Part shown: piece by piece, positions 1 through 11,943 of the stretch
Layout of the letters: the number at the start of each line of letters is the position of its first letter
Position numbering within the stretch: the first letter of the stretch is position 1
Assembly: GCA_017882605.1 (NCBI GenBank)
Contig: JADGPE010000020.1
Location: forward strand, 1-34,693
Length of the DNA stretch: 34,693 nt
Source of the DNA: Thermoleophilia bacterium
GTDB lineage: Bacteria > Actinomycetota > Thermoleophilia > Gaiellales > Gaiellaceae
Direction of reading: 5' to 3'
Notes under the pieces: generated by a model
Databases searched by the model: none
Told to the model about the DNA's origin: nothing
Seen by the model: only the letters and a program-made list of their open reading frames with translations
Program-made: the position numbers and the translations under genes

Positions 1-102
1 GTTGGAGACTTCAAGTACGGGCAGTGGAGGTACCAGCTCGTAGAGGTGTGTCCCCGGGACCTGACGGGGAATCGCCTAGCCAGCGTGGGGGACTCGCGTT
101 AA
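1..102 (+). CDS. possible C-terminal tail of a CDS truncated by the window edge
   Basis: Frame 1 is open from the window start to TAA at 100-102 (VGDFKYGQWRYQLVEVCPRDLTGNRLASVGDSR*), followed by a terminator-like hairpin at 160-188. No family recognised. Confidence 0.3.
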   Translation, partial: VGDFKYGQWRYQLVEVCPRDLTGNRLASVGDSR

Positions 103-159
103 CGCGCCGCCGTATCGGCCGGAAGCGCCTCTACGAAATCCAAGCTGGTTACTGGACGG

Positions 160-188
160 AGGGGCCCCGCAAGGGGCCCTTCGTCTTT
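160..188 (+). terminator. putative intrinsic terminator: GGGCCCC-GCAA-GGGGCCC stem, GNRA-type loop, T-rich tail
   Basis: Perfect 7-bp GC stem (162-168/173-179) with GCAA loop followed by TTCGTCTTT. Confidence 0.55.
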
Positions 189-217
189 CCCGGAGGCACC
201 GTGTTCGTCGCCGGCGC

Positions 218-1093
218 TCACGCGGCGCGGCGAATCTGCTCTTCGAGCGGGACGAGTGGGAATCGGAAGGTGTCGACGGCATCGGTGTTCGAGACGACGT
301 TGTCGGCGCCCTGGAGCATCGTCACCTGGTCGATGGACAACGGAGCGCCTGGGAGCCACTGTGTCAGCTGCGCGCCCGTGCGGGCGACGGGGATCGGGAC
401 GTGCACGAGGAGCCGGCGCTTGCCGAGCACCCTGGCGATCGTCAGGTAGAGGCCGTTCCAGTCAGTCGTGTCGGGGCCGCCGAGCTCGAATGTGCGACTC
501 GCGGCTTCCGGCAGGTCGATCGCGCGCGCGAAGTACTGGGCGACGTCGTCGATCCAGATCGGCTGCGAGCGCTGCAGTCCTGGGCCGATCACGGTGACGA
601 TGGGGGAGTAGCGCACCTGCTTCATGAACGTCCGCAACGCACCGCCGCCCGGGCCGAAGATGAAGCTCGGGCGGAAGATGACGTGCTCGAGGCCCGAGCC
701 GGCGACGGCTTGCTCCTCCTCCAACTTGGCCGCGTAGTACGGCACCGTGGCCGCGGCCGACTCGCTCGTCCCGAGCGCGCTCATCAGGATGAACCGCTCG
801 ACCCCCGCCTCTTTCGCCGCCGCGACGAGGTCCTTCGTGCCCTGCGTCATCACGCGCTGGAAGTCGGCTGCGCTGCCCTGGAGGATCGCGACGAGGTGGA
901 CCACGTGCGTGCAGCCCGCGACCGCCGCCTGCAGGCTCGCGGGGTCCGTGATGTCGCCCGCGGCAAGCTCGACGCCCAGAGCGCGGAGGTGCGTCGCGCG
1001 CTCCGGCCGCCGTACCAGCGCCCGCACCTCGCGGCCCTGCGCGCGGAGCGCATGCACGATCTGCTGACCGACGAACCCGGTTGCGCCCGTCAT
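218..1093 (-). CDS. NAD(P)-binding atypical SDR / NDUFA9-NmrA-like protein
   Basis: MTGATGFVGQQIVHALRAQGREVRALVRRPE Rossmann start. The track start at 1171 would translate the hairpin repeat at 1103-1141, so I place the start at the ATG ending at 1093. Confidence 0.85.
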   Translation of the reverse strand: MTGATGFVGQQIVHALRAQGREVRALVRRPERATHLRALGVELAAGDITDPASLQAAVAGCTHVVHLVAILQGSAADFQRVMTQGTKDLVAAAKEAGVERFILMSALGTSESAAATVPYYAAKLEEEQAVAGSGLEHVIFRPSFIFGPGGGALRTFMKQVRYSPIVTVIGPGLQRSQPIWIDDVAQYFARAIDLPEAASRTFELGGPDTTDWNGLYLTIARVLGKRRLLVHVPIPVARTGAQLTQWLPGAPLSIDQVTMLQGADNVVSNTDAVDTFRFPLVPLEEQIRRAA

Positions 1094-1102
1094 GAGGATT
1101 CT

Positions 1103-1141
1103 TCCCGCTCCGGCGCCGGCCGAGCCGGCACCTTCGCTCCT
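1103..1141 (-). repeat. 39-bp hairpin repeat, copy A, immediately upstream of the SDR-like gene
   Basis: Minus strand AGGAGCGAAGGTGCCGGCTCGGCCGGCGCCGGAGCGGGA matches 37/39 nt of 32243-32281 (+). Confidence 0.7.
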
Positions 1142-1167
1142 GGCCGGCGCCGTCGAGCCCACGCCGG

Positions 1168-1734
1168 TCATTGGGGGAAGTTCTGCCAGTAGCGGGAGGG
1201 TGTGGGGCCGCGCTGGCCCTGGTACTTCGACCCGAGCGACGAGCTGCCGTAGGGCGAGGCCGCCGGCTCGGTCATCTGCATGAACGAGATCTGCCCGATC
1301 TTCATCGCGTGGTAGATCGTGATCGGGAGGTTCGCGACGTTCGACAGCTCGAGCGTCACATGCCCGTCCCAGCCCGGGTCGATGAAGCCGGCGGTCGAAT
1401 GGATCAGGAGGCCCAGGCGCCCAAGGCTGGATTTTCCGTCCAATCGGGCTACGAGGTCGTCAGGGAGCGTGACGCGCTCGAGCGTCGAGCCGAGCACGAA
1501 CTCGCCCGGATGCAGGATGAACGGCTCGTCGTCGCCGATCTCGACCGCCTCGGTGAGCGCCTCCTGCGGCTGCTTCACGTCGATGAACGGATACCGCGCG
1601 TTGTGGAAGACGCGGAAATGCCGGTCGACCCGCACGTCGACGCTCGACGGCTGCAGGAGCGACGGCTCATACGGGTCGATCTTGATCCGGCCTTCGTCGA
1701 TGAACCGTTCGATGGTGCGATCGGAGAGGACCAC
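1168..1734 (-). CDS. dcd: dCTP deaminase
   Basis: [43 protein letters not shown]... with [34 protein letters not shown], typical Dcd motifs. Confidence 0.95.
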   Translation of the reverse strand: MVLSDRTIERFIDEGRIKIDPYEPSLLQPSSVDVRVDRHFRVFHNARYPFIDVKQPQEALTEAVEIGDDEPFILHPGEFVLGSTLERVTLPDDLVARLDGKSSLGRLGLLIHSTAGFIDPGWDGHVTLELSNVANLPITIYHAMKIGQISFMQMTEPAASPYGSSSLGSKYQGQRGPTPSRYWQNFPQ

Positions 1735-2197
1735 AGGCTGATTCTTCCATCAGCGCGTCGCCGAGCGCGTGAAGTCCCTTCAGGAAGGCTGCGCGCTCAC
1801 GCGCGTCGAGGGCGTCGAGCGCCTGCTCGAGCGGCCTGCTGCGCCGTTCGAGCCAGTCCCGCACGGCGTGCTCCGTCTGCGCATGCAGGCGAACGACGGT
1901 GCGGCGCCGGTCGGCGGGGTCTTCGCTGCGCTCGACGAGCCGGTGGTCCTCGAGCTCGCCGGTCAGCTTGCTCGCGGCGGGCAGGGACAGGCCGAGCGCC
2001 GCGGCGAGCTCCGAGACCGTCTGCGCGCCCTCGGTGCCGATGTGGGCGAGCAGAGCGACATGCCGCCGGCCGAGCGGAGGCTCGCCGCCGGCCAGCGCCA
2101 GCAGTTCGCGGGTCGGGCGCCGGCGCGACCACAGACCGCGCATCACGCCACGCAGTGCCTGGCGCAGCTCCGCCAGCTGCTGCTCTTTGGTTATCAT
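1667..2197 (-). CDS. MarR-family transcriptional regulator
   Basis: [23 protein letters not shown]...[45 protein letters not shown] winged HTH. The stop lies 68 nt inside dcd. Confidence 0.85.
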   Translation of the reverse strand: MITKEQQLAELRQALRGVMRGLWSRRRPTRELLALAGGEPPLGRRHVALLAHIGTEGAQTVSELAAALGLSLPAASKLTGELEDHRLVERSEDPADRRRTVVRLHAQTEHAVRDWLERRSRPLEQALDALDARERAAFLKGLHALGDALMEESACGPLRSHHRTVHRRRPDQDRPV

Positions 2198-2215
2198 CGA
2201 ATAACTATTATCGGA
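2190..2215. promoter_or_regulatory. AT-rich divergent control region / candidate MarR operator
   Basis: GTTATcatcgaATAACtATTATCGG: short inverted repeats in an AT-rich island between divergent starts at 2197 (-) and 2240 (+). Confidence 0.35.
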
Positions 2216-2239
2216 AGTAAAGAGAGGAGGTGAGCGTAC

Positions 2240-2416
2240 ATGTGTGGAGGGCACCATCACCGCGGCCGTCGCGGCTATCCGAACCGGGAGCAGTGGGTCG
2301 AGCGGCTGCAGTCCTACCGCGAGCACCTCGAGGGCGAGCTGAAGAACGTCCAGGAGCTGATCGAGCGGCTGGGCGCCCCGTCGCCGAGCGACGCGCCGCC
2401 GGCGCAGCCGGCGTAG
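2240..2416 (+). CDS. 58-aa His-rich, coiled-coil-like small protein
   Basis: Strong SD (agaGGAGGTgagcgtacATG). MCGGHHHRGRRGYPNREQWVERLQSYREHLEGELKNVQELIERLGAPSPSDAPPAQPA*. Divergent from the MarR gene; below the length cut-off of the supplied track. Confidence 0.7.
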   Translation: MCGGHHHRGRRGYPNREQWVERLQSYREHLEGELKNVQELIERLGAPSPSDAPPAQPA

Positions 2417-2429
2417 GAGCGGGGACTCG

Positions 2430-2466
2430 CTACCTGCCGGCGCGCGCTAGCGCTGCCGGCAGGTAG
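2430..2466. other. 12-bp perfect inverted repeat overlapping the phosphorylase stop codon
   Basis: CTACCTGCCGGC-gcgcgctagcgct-GCCGGCAGGTAG; minus-strand TAG at 2430-2432 is part of the stem. Confidence 0.6.
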
Positions 2467-4151
2467 TACCGCTCGGTGTATTCGATCACGGCCCGCTGCA
2501 TCGAGAACGCGGGAGCCAGGCGCGCGATCGAGGTCTGCATCAGCTCGACCCAGGCGCCGCGGTCGGCGAACCGGGGCACGACCTCGTCCTCGAGCAGCCG
2601 GTACAGCTCGGCCGCGTCGGCCTCGTCGGAGGAGCCTGCGAGTGCCCAGCCGACCGAGGGGTCGTAGGCCTCGGCCCACCAGCCGTCGAGCACGGACAGG
2701 TTCGGGACGCCGTTCACGGCCGCCTTCATGCCGCTCGTTCCCGACGCCTCGTAGGGCTTGCGCGGTGTGTTCAGCCAGATGTCGCAGCCGGGGATGATCG
2801 CCTGCGCGAGCTCGATGTTGTAGTTCTCGAGGAAGACGACCTGGCCGGCGACGGCCGGGTCGCGAGAGAGCTCGACGATGCGTTGCATCACGTCCTTGCC
2901 CGGGACGTCCTGCGGGTGCGCCTTGCCGGCGACGACGATCTGCACCGGCAGCGCAAGCAGCCGCTCCAGGTCGGAGAAGACGAGCCCGGCCCGCTTGTAG
3001 GTGGCGAAGCGCCGTGCGAACCCGATCGTCAGCGGGCCGGCGCCGAGGCCGCTGAGCCGTGCGAGCCGCTCCTTGAGGAGCATGTGCGTCTGCCAGAACG
3101 TCTCGGAGTCGAGCTCGTGCACGGCGTCCCAGCCACCCTCGGCCGGCGGCGCTTCTGGGCGCACCCCGGCGGAGCGTAGAAGCTCGCCGAGCTCGGGAGC
3201 GATCCAGGTGCCGAGATGCACCCCATTCGTGACGTGGCCGATCCGCGGCTCCTGGCTCGGCCACAGTCCTGCCCACATCTCCCGGGCCACCTCGCCGTGC
3301 AGCGCCGAGACGGCGTTCGCGTAGGCGGAGAGTCGTAGCGCGAGCGGCGTCATGCCGAAACCGTCGGTGTCCGGGGTGCGGCCGAGCGCAAGCAGCGTCT
3401 CGCCGGAGATGCCGGCGTCGGCGGCGAGGCCGCCGACGTAGCGCAGGACAAGGACGTCGTCGAACACCTCGTTGCCGGCGGGGACCGGCGTGTGGGTCGT
3501 GAAGACCGTCGAGCGCCGGATGTGCTCGAGCGCGTCGTCGCCGGACATGCCGTGCCCGACGAGAATGCGCGCGCGCTCGATCGCGAGGAACGCCGAATGA
3601 CCCTCGTTCACGTGGAAGACCGTCGGTTCGAGACCGAGTGCAGCGAGTGCGCGCACGCCGCCGACACCGAGCAGCAGCTCCTGGCGGATCCGGTGCTCCC
3701 GGTCGCCCGAGTAGAGCGCGTCGGTGAGCAGGTCGACGTCGAGCAGGTAGAGCGGCACGGTCGACGTCGGCCCCACGCCGACGTCGTAGCGCCAGACGGC
3801 GGCGGTCACCGTCTCCCCGGCCAGGTCGACGTGGACGGTGACGGGCTCGCGGTGCAGCCCGAGCGACTGCGGGTCGATCGGCGTGTACGTCTCGGTCTGG
3901 CGGCCCTCGTCGCTCAACCCTTGCGTGAAGTAGCCGCCGCGATACAGGAGCCCCACACCGACGAGCGGCAGCCCGAGCTCCGCCGCCGCCTTCAGGTGGT
4001 CGCCGGCGAGGATGCCGAGGCCGCCGGAGTAGATCGGCAGGCGCACGTCCACGCCGAACTCCATGCTGAAGTACGCGACCAGCAGGTGGTCGTCCGCGTG
4101 TGCCTGCGACCACCACGTCGCCGCGCTGCTCAGCTGTTCGGTCGAGGTCAA
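2430..4151 (-). CDS. glgP: alpha-glucan (glycogen/maltodextrin) phosphorylase, GT35
   Basis: VAYFSMEFGVDVRLPIYSGGLGILAGDHLKAAAELGLPLVGVGLLY... and PLP-lysine motif KPYEASGTSGMKAAVNGVPNLSVLDGWW. Probable TTG start at 4151, 28 nt after the amylase stop. Confidence 0.9.
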   Translation of the reverse strand: MTSTEQLSSAATWWSQAHADDHLLVAYFSMEFGVDVRLPIYSGGLGILAGDHLKAAAELGLPLVGVGLLYRGGYFTQGLSDEGRQTETYTPIDPQSLGLHREPVTVHVDLAGETVTAAVWRYDVGVGPTSTVPLYLLDVDLLTDALYSGDREHRIRQELLLGVGGVRALAALGLEPTVFHVNEGHSAFLAIERARILVGHGMSGDDALEHIRRSTVFTTHTPVPAGNEVFDDVLVLRYVGGLAADAGISGETLLALGRTPDTDGFGMTPLALRLSAYANAVSALHGEVAREMWAGLWPSQEPRIGHVTNGVHLGTWIAPELGELLRSAGVRPEAPPAEGGWDAVHELDSETFWQTHMLLKERLARLSGLGAGPLTIGFARRFATYKRAGLVFSDLERLLALPVQIVVAGKAHPQDVPGKDVMQRIVELSRDPAVAGQVVFLENYNIELAQAIIPGCDIWLNTPRKPYEASGTSGMKAAVNGVPNLSVLDGWWAEAYDPSVGWALAGSSDEADAAELYRLLEDEVVPRFADRGAWVELMQTSIARLAPAFSMQRAVIEYTERYYLPAALARAGR

Positions 4152-4179
4152 GACCGCGACGAGGCTAGCGGAACCAGCG

Positions 4180-6253
4180 CTACCCGTTCGCCGTGAACGT
4201 TGCAATTCGTGACACGGAGACCGCTCCGTTGAGCGCACGGGCGACGGCGACGGCGTCGATTCGCTCGTGCTTTGCGTAACGTCCCGGATCGACGAACGCA
4301 CGGTAAGGGGCGGAGTCGTCGATCGCGAGCCGCTGCCAGCCGCCGCCCTTGCGGCGCAAGGCAAACGTGACACTCACCGGTGCGCCCGCGACCTTCGCGG
4401 CGAGTAGGTCGTACGACGTGAGCGGGTCGGCCGACTCTTTCAGCTGCGGGACCGACGGTGCCGCCTGCGGGACCGTCGCCGCAGGTGCCGCGACGAGCGC
4501 CGACACGGGCGGGATCGTCAGCGAGACGGTCGAGGCCGCGCCGGTCGCTGCGCCGCTCCCGAATGCGATCTGCCACGTGCTGTTCGGAGTTGCGACCGGC
4601 ACCGTCACCTTCGCGGAGGCGGCGCCGTTGTTGAACGCCGTGACGACCTCGTGTCCCGTCGCGAAGTCGATGCGCGAGACGACCAGCACCGCATCCTGCG
4701 CGTAGCGCACGATCGACGAGCCGGTCGAGAGCGCGGGATATGCGTCGCGCACGGCGGCGAGCTGCTTCAGCTGTAGCTCGATCGGATTGCCGGTGACGTC
4801 GAACGACGAGCCCGTCCCAATCGCCGGCGAGCCGACCCGCAGCTGCGTCTGCCAGTCGCCGACCTGGGTCGGGAACATGTCCTGGCGCGCGGCCTGGTCG
4901 CCGCCCGACCCGACCATTCCCACCTCGTCCCCGTAGAGCAGCGTCGGCGCGCCGCGGAGGAGGTAGAGGACGTCGTAGCCAAGAAGGACGTGCTGGAGGA
5001 GGGCGGCCCCGCTCAGCCCGGGCGCCTGCGAGAGGATCTGCTGCGCGCCGCGGCCCATGTCGTGGTTTCCGAGGAACGTCGTGAATGCGGGATCGATGCC
5101 GCTCGGCGTGCGGAAGTAGTCATCGTCCTGGAGGCGCGCGCCGAGGCCTTTCGCACCTGACGCGCCCGAGGCGTACGCCGTCGCGACCTGCTGGAACGGA
5201 AAGTCGAGCACCTGCGGCAGGCCGCGGTCGCGAACGAACGCGGCCAGATCGACGGCGTCGTTCAGCGTCACCTCGCCGAAGACCGGGAAGTCGGCGATCC
5301 CTGCGGCGCGCGCCGCCGCGCGGATCTTCGGTACCCACAGCTTGAAGAAGGCGGCGTTCACGTGCTTCGCCGTGTCCACGCGGAACCCGTCGACGTGAAA
5401 GCGGGTGACCCACGACGAGTAGATCTGGGCGAGCCCGTTCAGCACATTCGGCTTCTCCGTGAAGAGATCGTCGAGCCCGAAGAAATCGCCCTGCTCGAAG
5501 CACTGCTCGCTGCACGAACCGAAGTCGATGTTGCCGCGGTCGTGGTAGTTGAGCGGGTTGTTCAGCCACTCGGGCTTCTTCAGGTGACGGTCGGCCGTCA
5601 GGAGCAGCGGCACCTCGGGCATCGTCGACGCCTTCAGGCACGGGAAGCGCTTGGACGTGACGTAGCGGGCAGGGTTGAAACGCCTACCGTGACAGTCGCG
5701 GTACGGCGCGTCGCTGTACGTGCCACCATTCGTCAACTCCACGACGTCAGCGGTGTGGTTCACGACGACGTCGAGGTAGACCTTGAGCCCCAGCCCGTGC
5801 GCGGAGCTCACGAAGCTCGAGAAGTCCTGGTCGGTGCCGAGATGTGGATCGACCGTCGTGAAGTCGAGGCCCCAGTAGCCGTGGTAGGCGGCGCTGCCGT
5901 TCTCGACAGGGTCCTGCTTCAGTACCGGCGTCACCCAGATCGCGGTGAAGCCGAGATCCTTGATCCGTTGCAGGTGCGCGGTGAGGCCCTTCAGATCGCC
6001 GCCGTGGTAGTAGCCGGTGCTCGACGGGTCGAACCCGGTGACGCCGGCCGGGCCGCTCAGTCCGCCGGTGTCGTTGGCCGGGTCGCCGTTCGCGTAGCGG
6101 TCGGGCATGACGAAGTAGATGCGCTGGGACGCGAGGCTACTTTGCGTCGGCGGCTGCGAGAGCGCGGTGAGTACGGCACCGCTCGGAGGCCCGCCGACGC
6201 TTGCGGCGCCCGCACCGCTGACTAGCGCAATCGCGACAGCGATTGCGCCCCAG

Positions 6254-6282
<29 letters not shown>
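4180..6282 (-). CDS. secreted GH13 alpha-amylase
   Basis: N-terminal signal sequence (MRRPALRFASWGAIAVAIALVSGAGA); GH13 motifs VDGFRVDTAKHV, PVFGEVT, FLGNHDMGR. Confidence 0.93.
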
Positions 6283-7435
<1,153 letters not shown>

Positions 7436-7495
7436 TGGTGACTTCCTTTCGGGCGGTTCTTCGCCTTGGGGCACAAGGTTTCGGCTGGAAGGGAG

Positions 7496-9298
7496 TCACG
7501 CAACCCTCCAGATGTGGAACGACGGGCCGTCGGATGGAAGCGCACCGTCCGGCGCATCTTCGCCGTACAGCGTTCGGAGCGTGCGGAACGGAGCCCGGAT
7601 CGGCTCGTGGGCGGCGCGTGAGGCAAGGACGAGCAGTTGGTCGTCGCGCGTCTCGCGCAGGAACGCGATCGCGTCGTCCGACACGTGCACGTAGCGGATA
7701 CCGCCGCGGGCGAGCGCATCGCTCGAGCGGCGCAGTGCCGTGAGCGCCCGAAGCCGATCGAGGAAGGTCGTGTCCCACGTCTCCTCGGAGCCCCACGGCA
7801 TTGTGCGTCGGGCGTCCTCGCCCCAGGCGCCCTCGAGCCCGAGCTCGTCGCCGGCGAAGATCATCGGCACGCCCGGCAGCGACATCTGCAACCCGATGCC
7901 GACGAGGTGCCGTTCCGGTGTGCCGGCGATCGTGCGGAAGCGCGCCGTGTCATGGCTGTCGAGCAGGTTCCACGAATGCAGCGCCGCCTGCCACGGAACA
8001 CCGGCCCTGAACTGACGCATCGCCGCGACGGTGGGGGTGCCGTCGAGTTGAGGGACGCCCACCGGGATGCCCCAGAACTGTCGCTGCTGTTCGGGATGCG
8101 GGTCGTCGCGCAGGAGCCATGTCCACAGGGGGCGCATGAAGCCGGAGTAGTTCATGACGCCGTGCCAGCCGCGGACGGCGAGGTCGGGACGGAAGTCGTG
8201 CCCGTGCTCGGCCACGAGCAGGTGATCGTCCCCGATCTGCTCGCGCATCCAGCGCGAGACATCGCGATTGACGTCGACGTCGCGGTAGCGGCCGGTCATG
8301 TTCGCGACGTCGACGCGCCAGCCGTCGAGACCGAGATCGAGGTAGCGCCGCAGCACGTGCGCGAAGCGCTCGTGCAGCTCGGCGCTTTGCCAGTTCAGCT
8401 TCGGCAGCACGCGGTGCCCGAGCCACGACTCGTACCCGCCCGGGATCGAGTCGTCGAAGTAGTAGAACCCGCGCTCGGGCTGCTCGCCGCGCAGGGCCGC
8501 CTGGAACCACTCGTGCTTGTCGCCCGTGTGGTTCGGTGTGATGTCGCCGATGATGCGCATCCCCCGTGCGTGCGCCGCGGCTGCGAGCGACTGCAGAGCT
8601 TCATCGCCGCCGAGCAGCGGATCGACGTGCTCAAACGTCGTCGCGTCGTAGCGATGTGTCGATCCCGCGGGGAAGAAGGGCGTCAGGTAGATGAGGTTCG
8701 CGCCGAGCGACTCGATGTGGTCGAGGTGCCGCTCGACGCCGCGGAGGTCGCCGCCGAAGAGCTCGTGGGGCGTCGCCCGTCCGCGGCCGGAAGGCAGCTC
8801 GTTCCAGTCGCGCCGGATCGCCCAGTCTGGCGGGTCGACGGCAAGGGCCGACGAGGCGAAGCGGTCGGGGAAGACCTGGTATCCGACTGAGCCGAGATGC
8901 CACTCCGGGCCGGACGCACCGGCCGTGATCACGAAGTCGTCGGCGTCCGCCACCTCGTGCGAGGTCTGGCCGAGTGCGTTGACCCACATGTAGCCCGCCT
9001 CGCCGCCCGAGAGCAGGAACCGGTAGCGCACGACGGGGTTCGCCACCGGGAACTCGGCGCGCCACCAGACCTCATCGCCGGAATCCTCGTCGCGCACGGC
9101 CTCGACGTTGCGGGGCTCGCCATCGCGTTCGTAGCGGAGCACCACTCGGTCCGCCGACGACCCGGCCGGCACGCGCAGCCGGACGACGGCCGTGCCACCG
9201 AGTTCGAACGGTCGCTCGACCACATACAGCTCCGAGCCGTCGTGGTGAGGCACCGCGAGCGTCGTCAGGAGTGGCTCGTCGATCTCGAGCGAGCTCAT
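7496..9298 (-). CDS. cytosolic GH13 alpha-glycosidase (neopullulanase/cyclomaltodextrinase-like)
   Basis: N-terminal beta domain, then GH13 motifs DITPNHTG, DGWRVDVANMTG, LLVAEHGHD, LLDSHDTARF. No signal peptide. Start codon overlaps the malG stop (ATGA). Confidence 0.92.
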   Translation of the reverse strand: MSSLEIDEPLLTTLAVPHHDGSELYVVERPFELGGTAVVRLRVPAGSSADRVVLRYERDGEPRNVEAVRDEDSGDEVWWRAEFPVANPVVRYRFLLSGGEAGYMWVNALGQTSHEVADADDFVITAGASGPEWHLGSVGYQVFPDRFASSALAVDPPDWAIRRDWNELPSGRGRATPHELFGGDLRGVERHLDHIESLGANLIYLTPFFPAGSTHRYDATTFEHVDPLLGGDEALQSLAAAAHARGMRIIGDITPNHTGDKHEWFQAALRGEQPERGFYYFDDSIPGGYESWLGHRVLPKLNWQSAELHERFAHVLRRYLDLGLDGWRVDVANMTGRYRDVDVNRDVSRWMREQIGDDHLLVAEHGHDFRPDLAVRGWHGVMNYSGFMRPLWTWLLRDDPHPEQQRQFWGIPVGVPQLDGTPTVAAMRQFRAGVPWQAALHSWNLLDSHDTARFRTIAGTPERHLVGIGLQMSLPGVPMIFAGDELGLEGAWGEDARRTMPWGSEETWDTTFLDRLRALTALRRSSDALARGGIRYVHVSDDAIAFLRETRDDQLLVLASRAAHEPIRAPFRTLRTLYGEDAPDGALPSDGPSFHIWRVA

Positions 9299-10241
9299 CC
9301 CTTGACGGAACCTGCGGTCAGCCCGCTGACGATCCAGCGCTGCAGGAACATGAACAGCGCCGCCACGGGTAGGGCCGCGAGCAGCGCTCCGGCCGCGAAC
9401 GGCCCCCACACCTTGTCGTACGAGTTGCTGATGAAGAGCTGCATGCCGACGGGCAGGGTCTTGTGGCTCGTCGTCTGGAGGATCGTGGAGGCGATCACGA
9501 ACTCGTTGAGCGTGAAGACGAATGAGATCAGCGCCACGACTGCGAGCACCGGCGCGGCGAGTGGCATCACGACGCCCCAGAAGATCTGCGCCGCGGTCGC
9601 CCCGTCGACGCGCGCGGACTCGTCGAGCTCGGTCGGGATCGTGTCGAAGAAGCCCTTGATCAGCCACGCCTGGACGCCCATGGCGCCGCCGAGGTAGACG
9701 ATCACCACCGCGGCGAGCTTGTCGAGCCCGATCTGCGGGAAGACTTCTCCCACGTTGAGCACGATCAGATAGATCGCCGCGACGGCCACGAACTGGGGGA
9801 ACATCTGGATCAGCAGCAGCCCCATCATCCCGCCGCGTCGCCCTTTGAAGCGGAAGCGGCTGAATGCGTAGGCGGCGAGCGCTCCGAGCACCGTCGTCGC
9901 CAAGGCGGTCAGGAGCGAGATCAGCATCGAGTTGAGGAACCAGTGCGGATAAGGCGCGTCCTGCTTGGCGCCGGTGTTGCCCTTGACGTTGTTGTGCAAC
10001 AGGCTTCCGAAGTTGTGCAGCGTCACATGCGAGGGAATCACCTGTGCGCTCTGGAGCGAGCTGTTGCTGTTGAAGCTGGATGACACGATGTAAACGACCG
10101 GGAAGAGCGCGGCGCACATTGCGACCACGCCGACGGCGTGCCGCCACCACGTGTCCTTGAACTTCAAGCGTGAACGCGGGTGCTTGACCGCGGCTGCCGC
10201 GGCAGGAGCGGCCGCGGTCGTCGATGCAAGCTCGCTGCTGC

Positions 10242-10245
<4 letters not shown>
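9295..10245 (-). CDS. malG: maltose/maltodextrin ABC permease (MalG type)
   Basis: Multiple TM segments; EAA-like loop ELDESARVDGATAAQIFWGVVMPLAAPVLA; start MSSSELASTTAAAP. Confidence 0.92.
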
Positions 10246-11879
<1,634 letters not shown>

Positions 11880-11899
11880 GGACCGGGTTGGTTGGAAAG

Positions 11900-11929
11900 C
11901 GGAGCGGGCGCCCGCGGGCGCCCGCTCCG
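11900..11929. repeat. 30-bp perfect palindrome in the malE-malF intercistronic gap
   Basis: CGGAGCGGGCGCCCGCGGGCGCCCGCTCCG equals its own reverse complement. Confidence 0.8.
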
Positions 11930-11943
11930 TCTGTGTGGTTCAG

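Noticed and set aside
2314-4116. 600-aa minus ORF overlapping glgP
   Set aside because: Out-of-frame reading of the phosphorylase; Arg-rich, no motifs.
7496-10150. 884-aa minus ORF as a fused permease-hydrolase
   Set aside because: The first ~280 residues are an out-of-frame reading of malG; the real GH13 start is at 9298.
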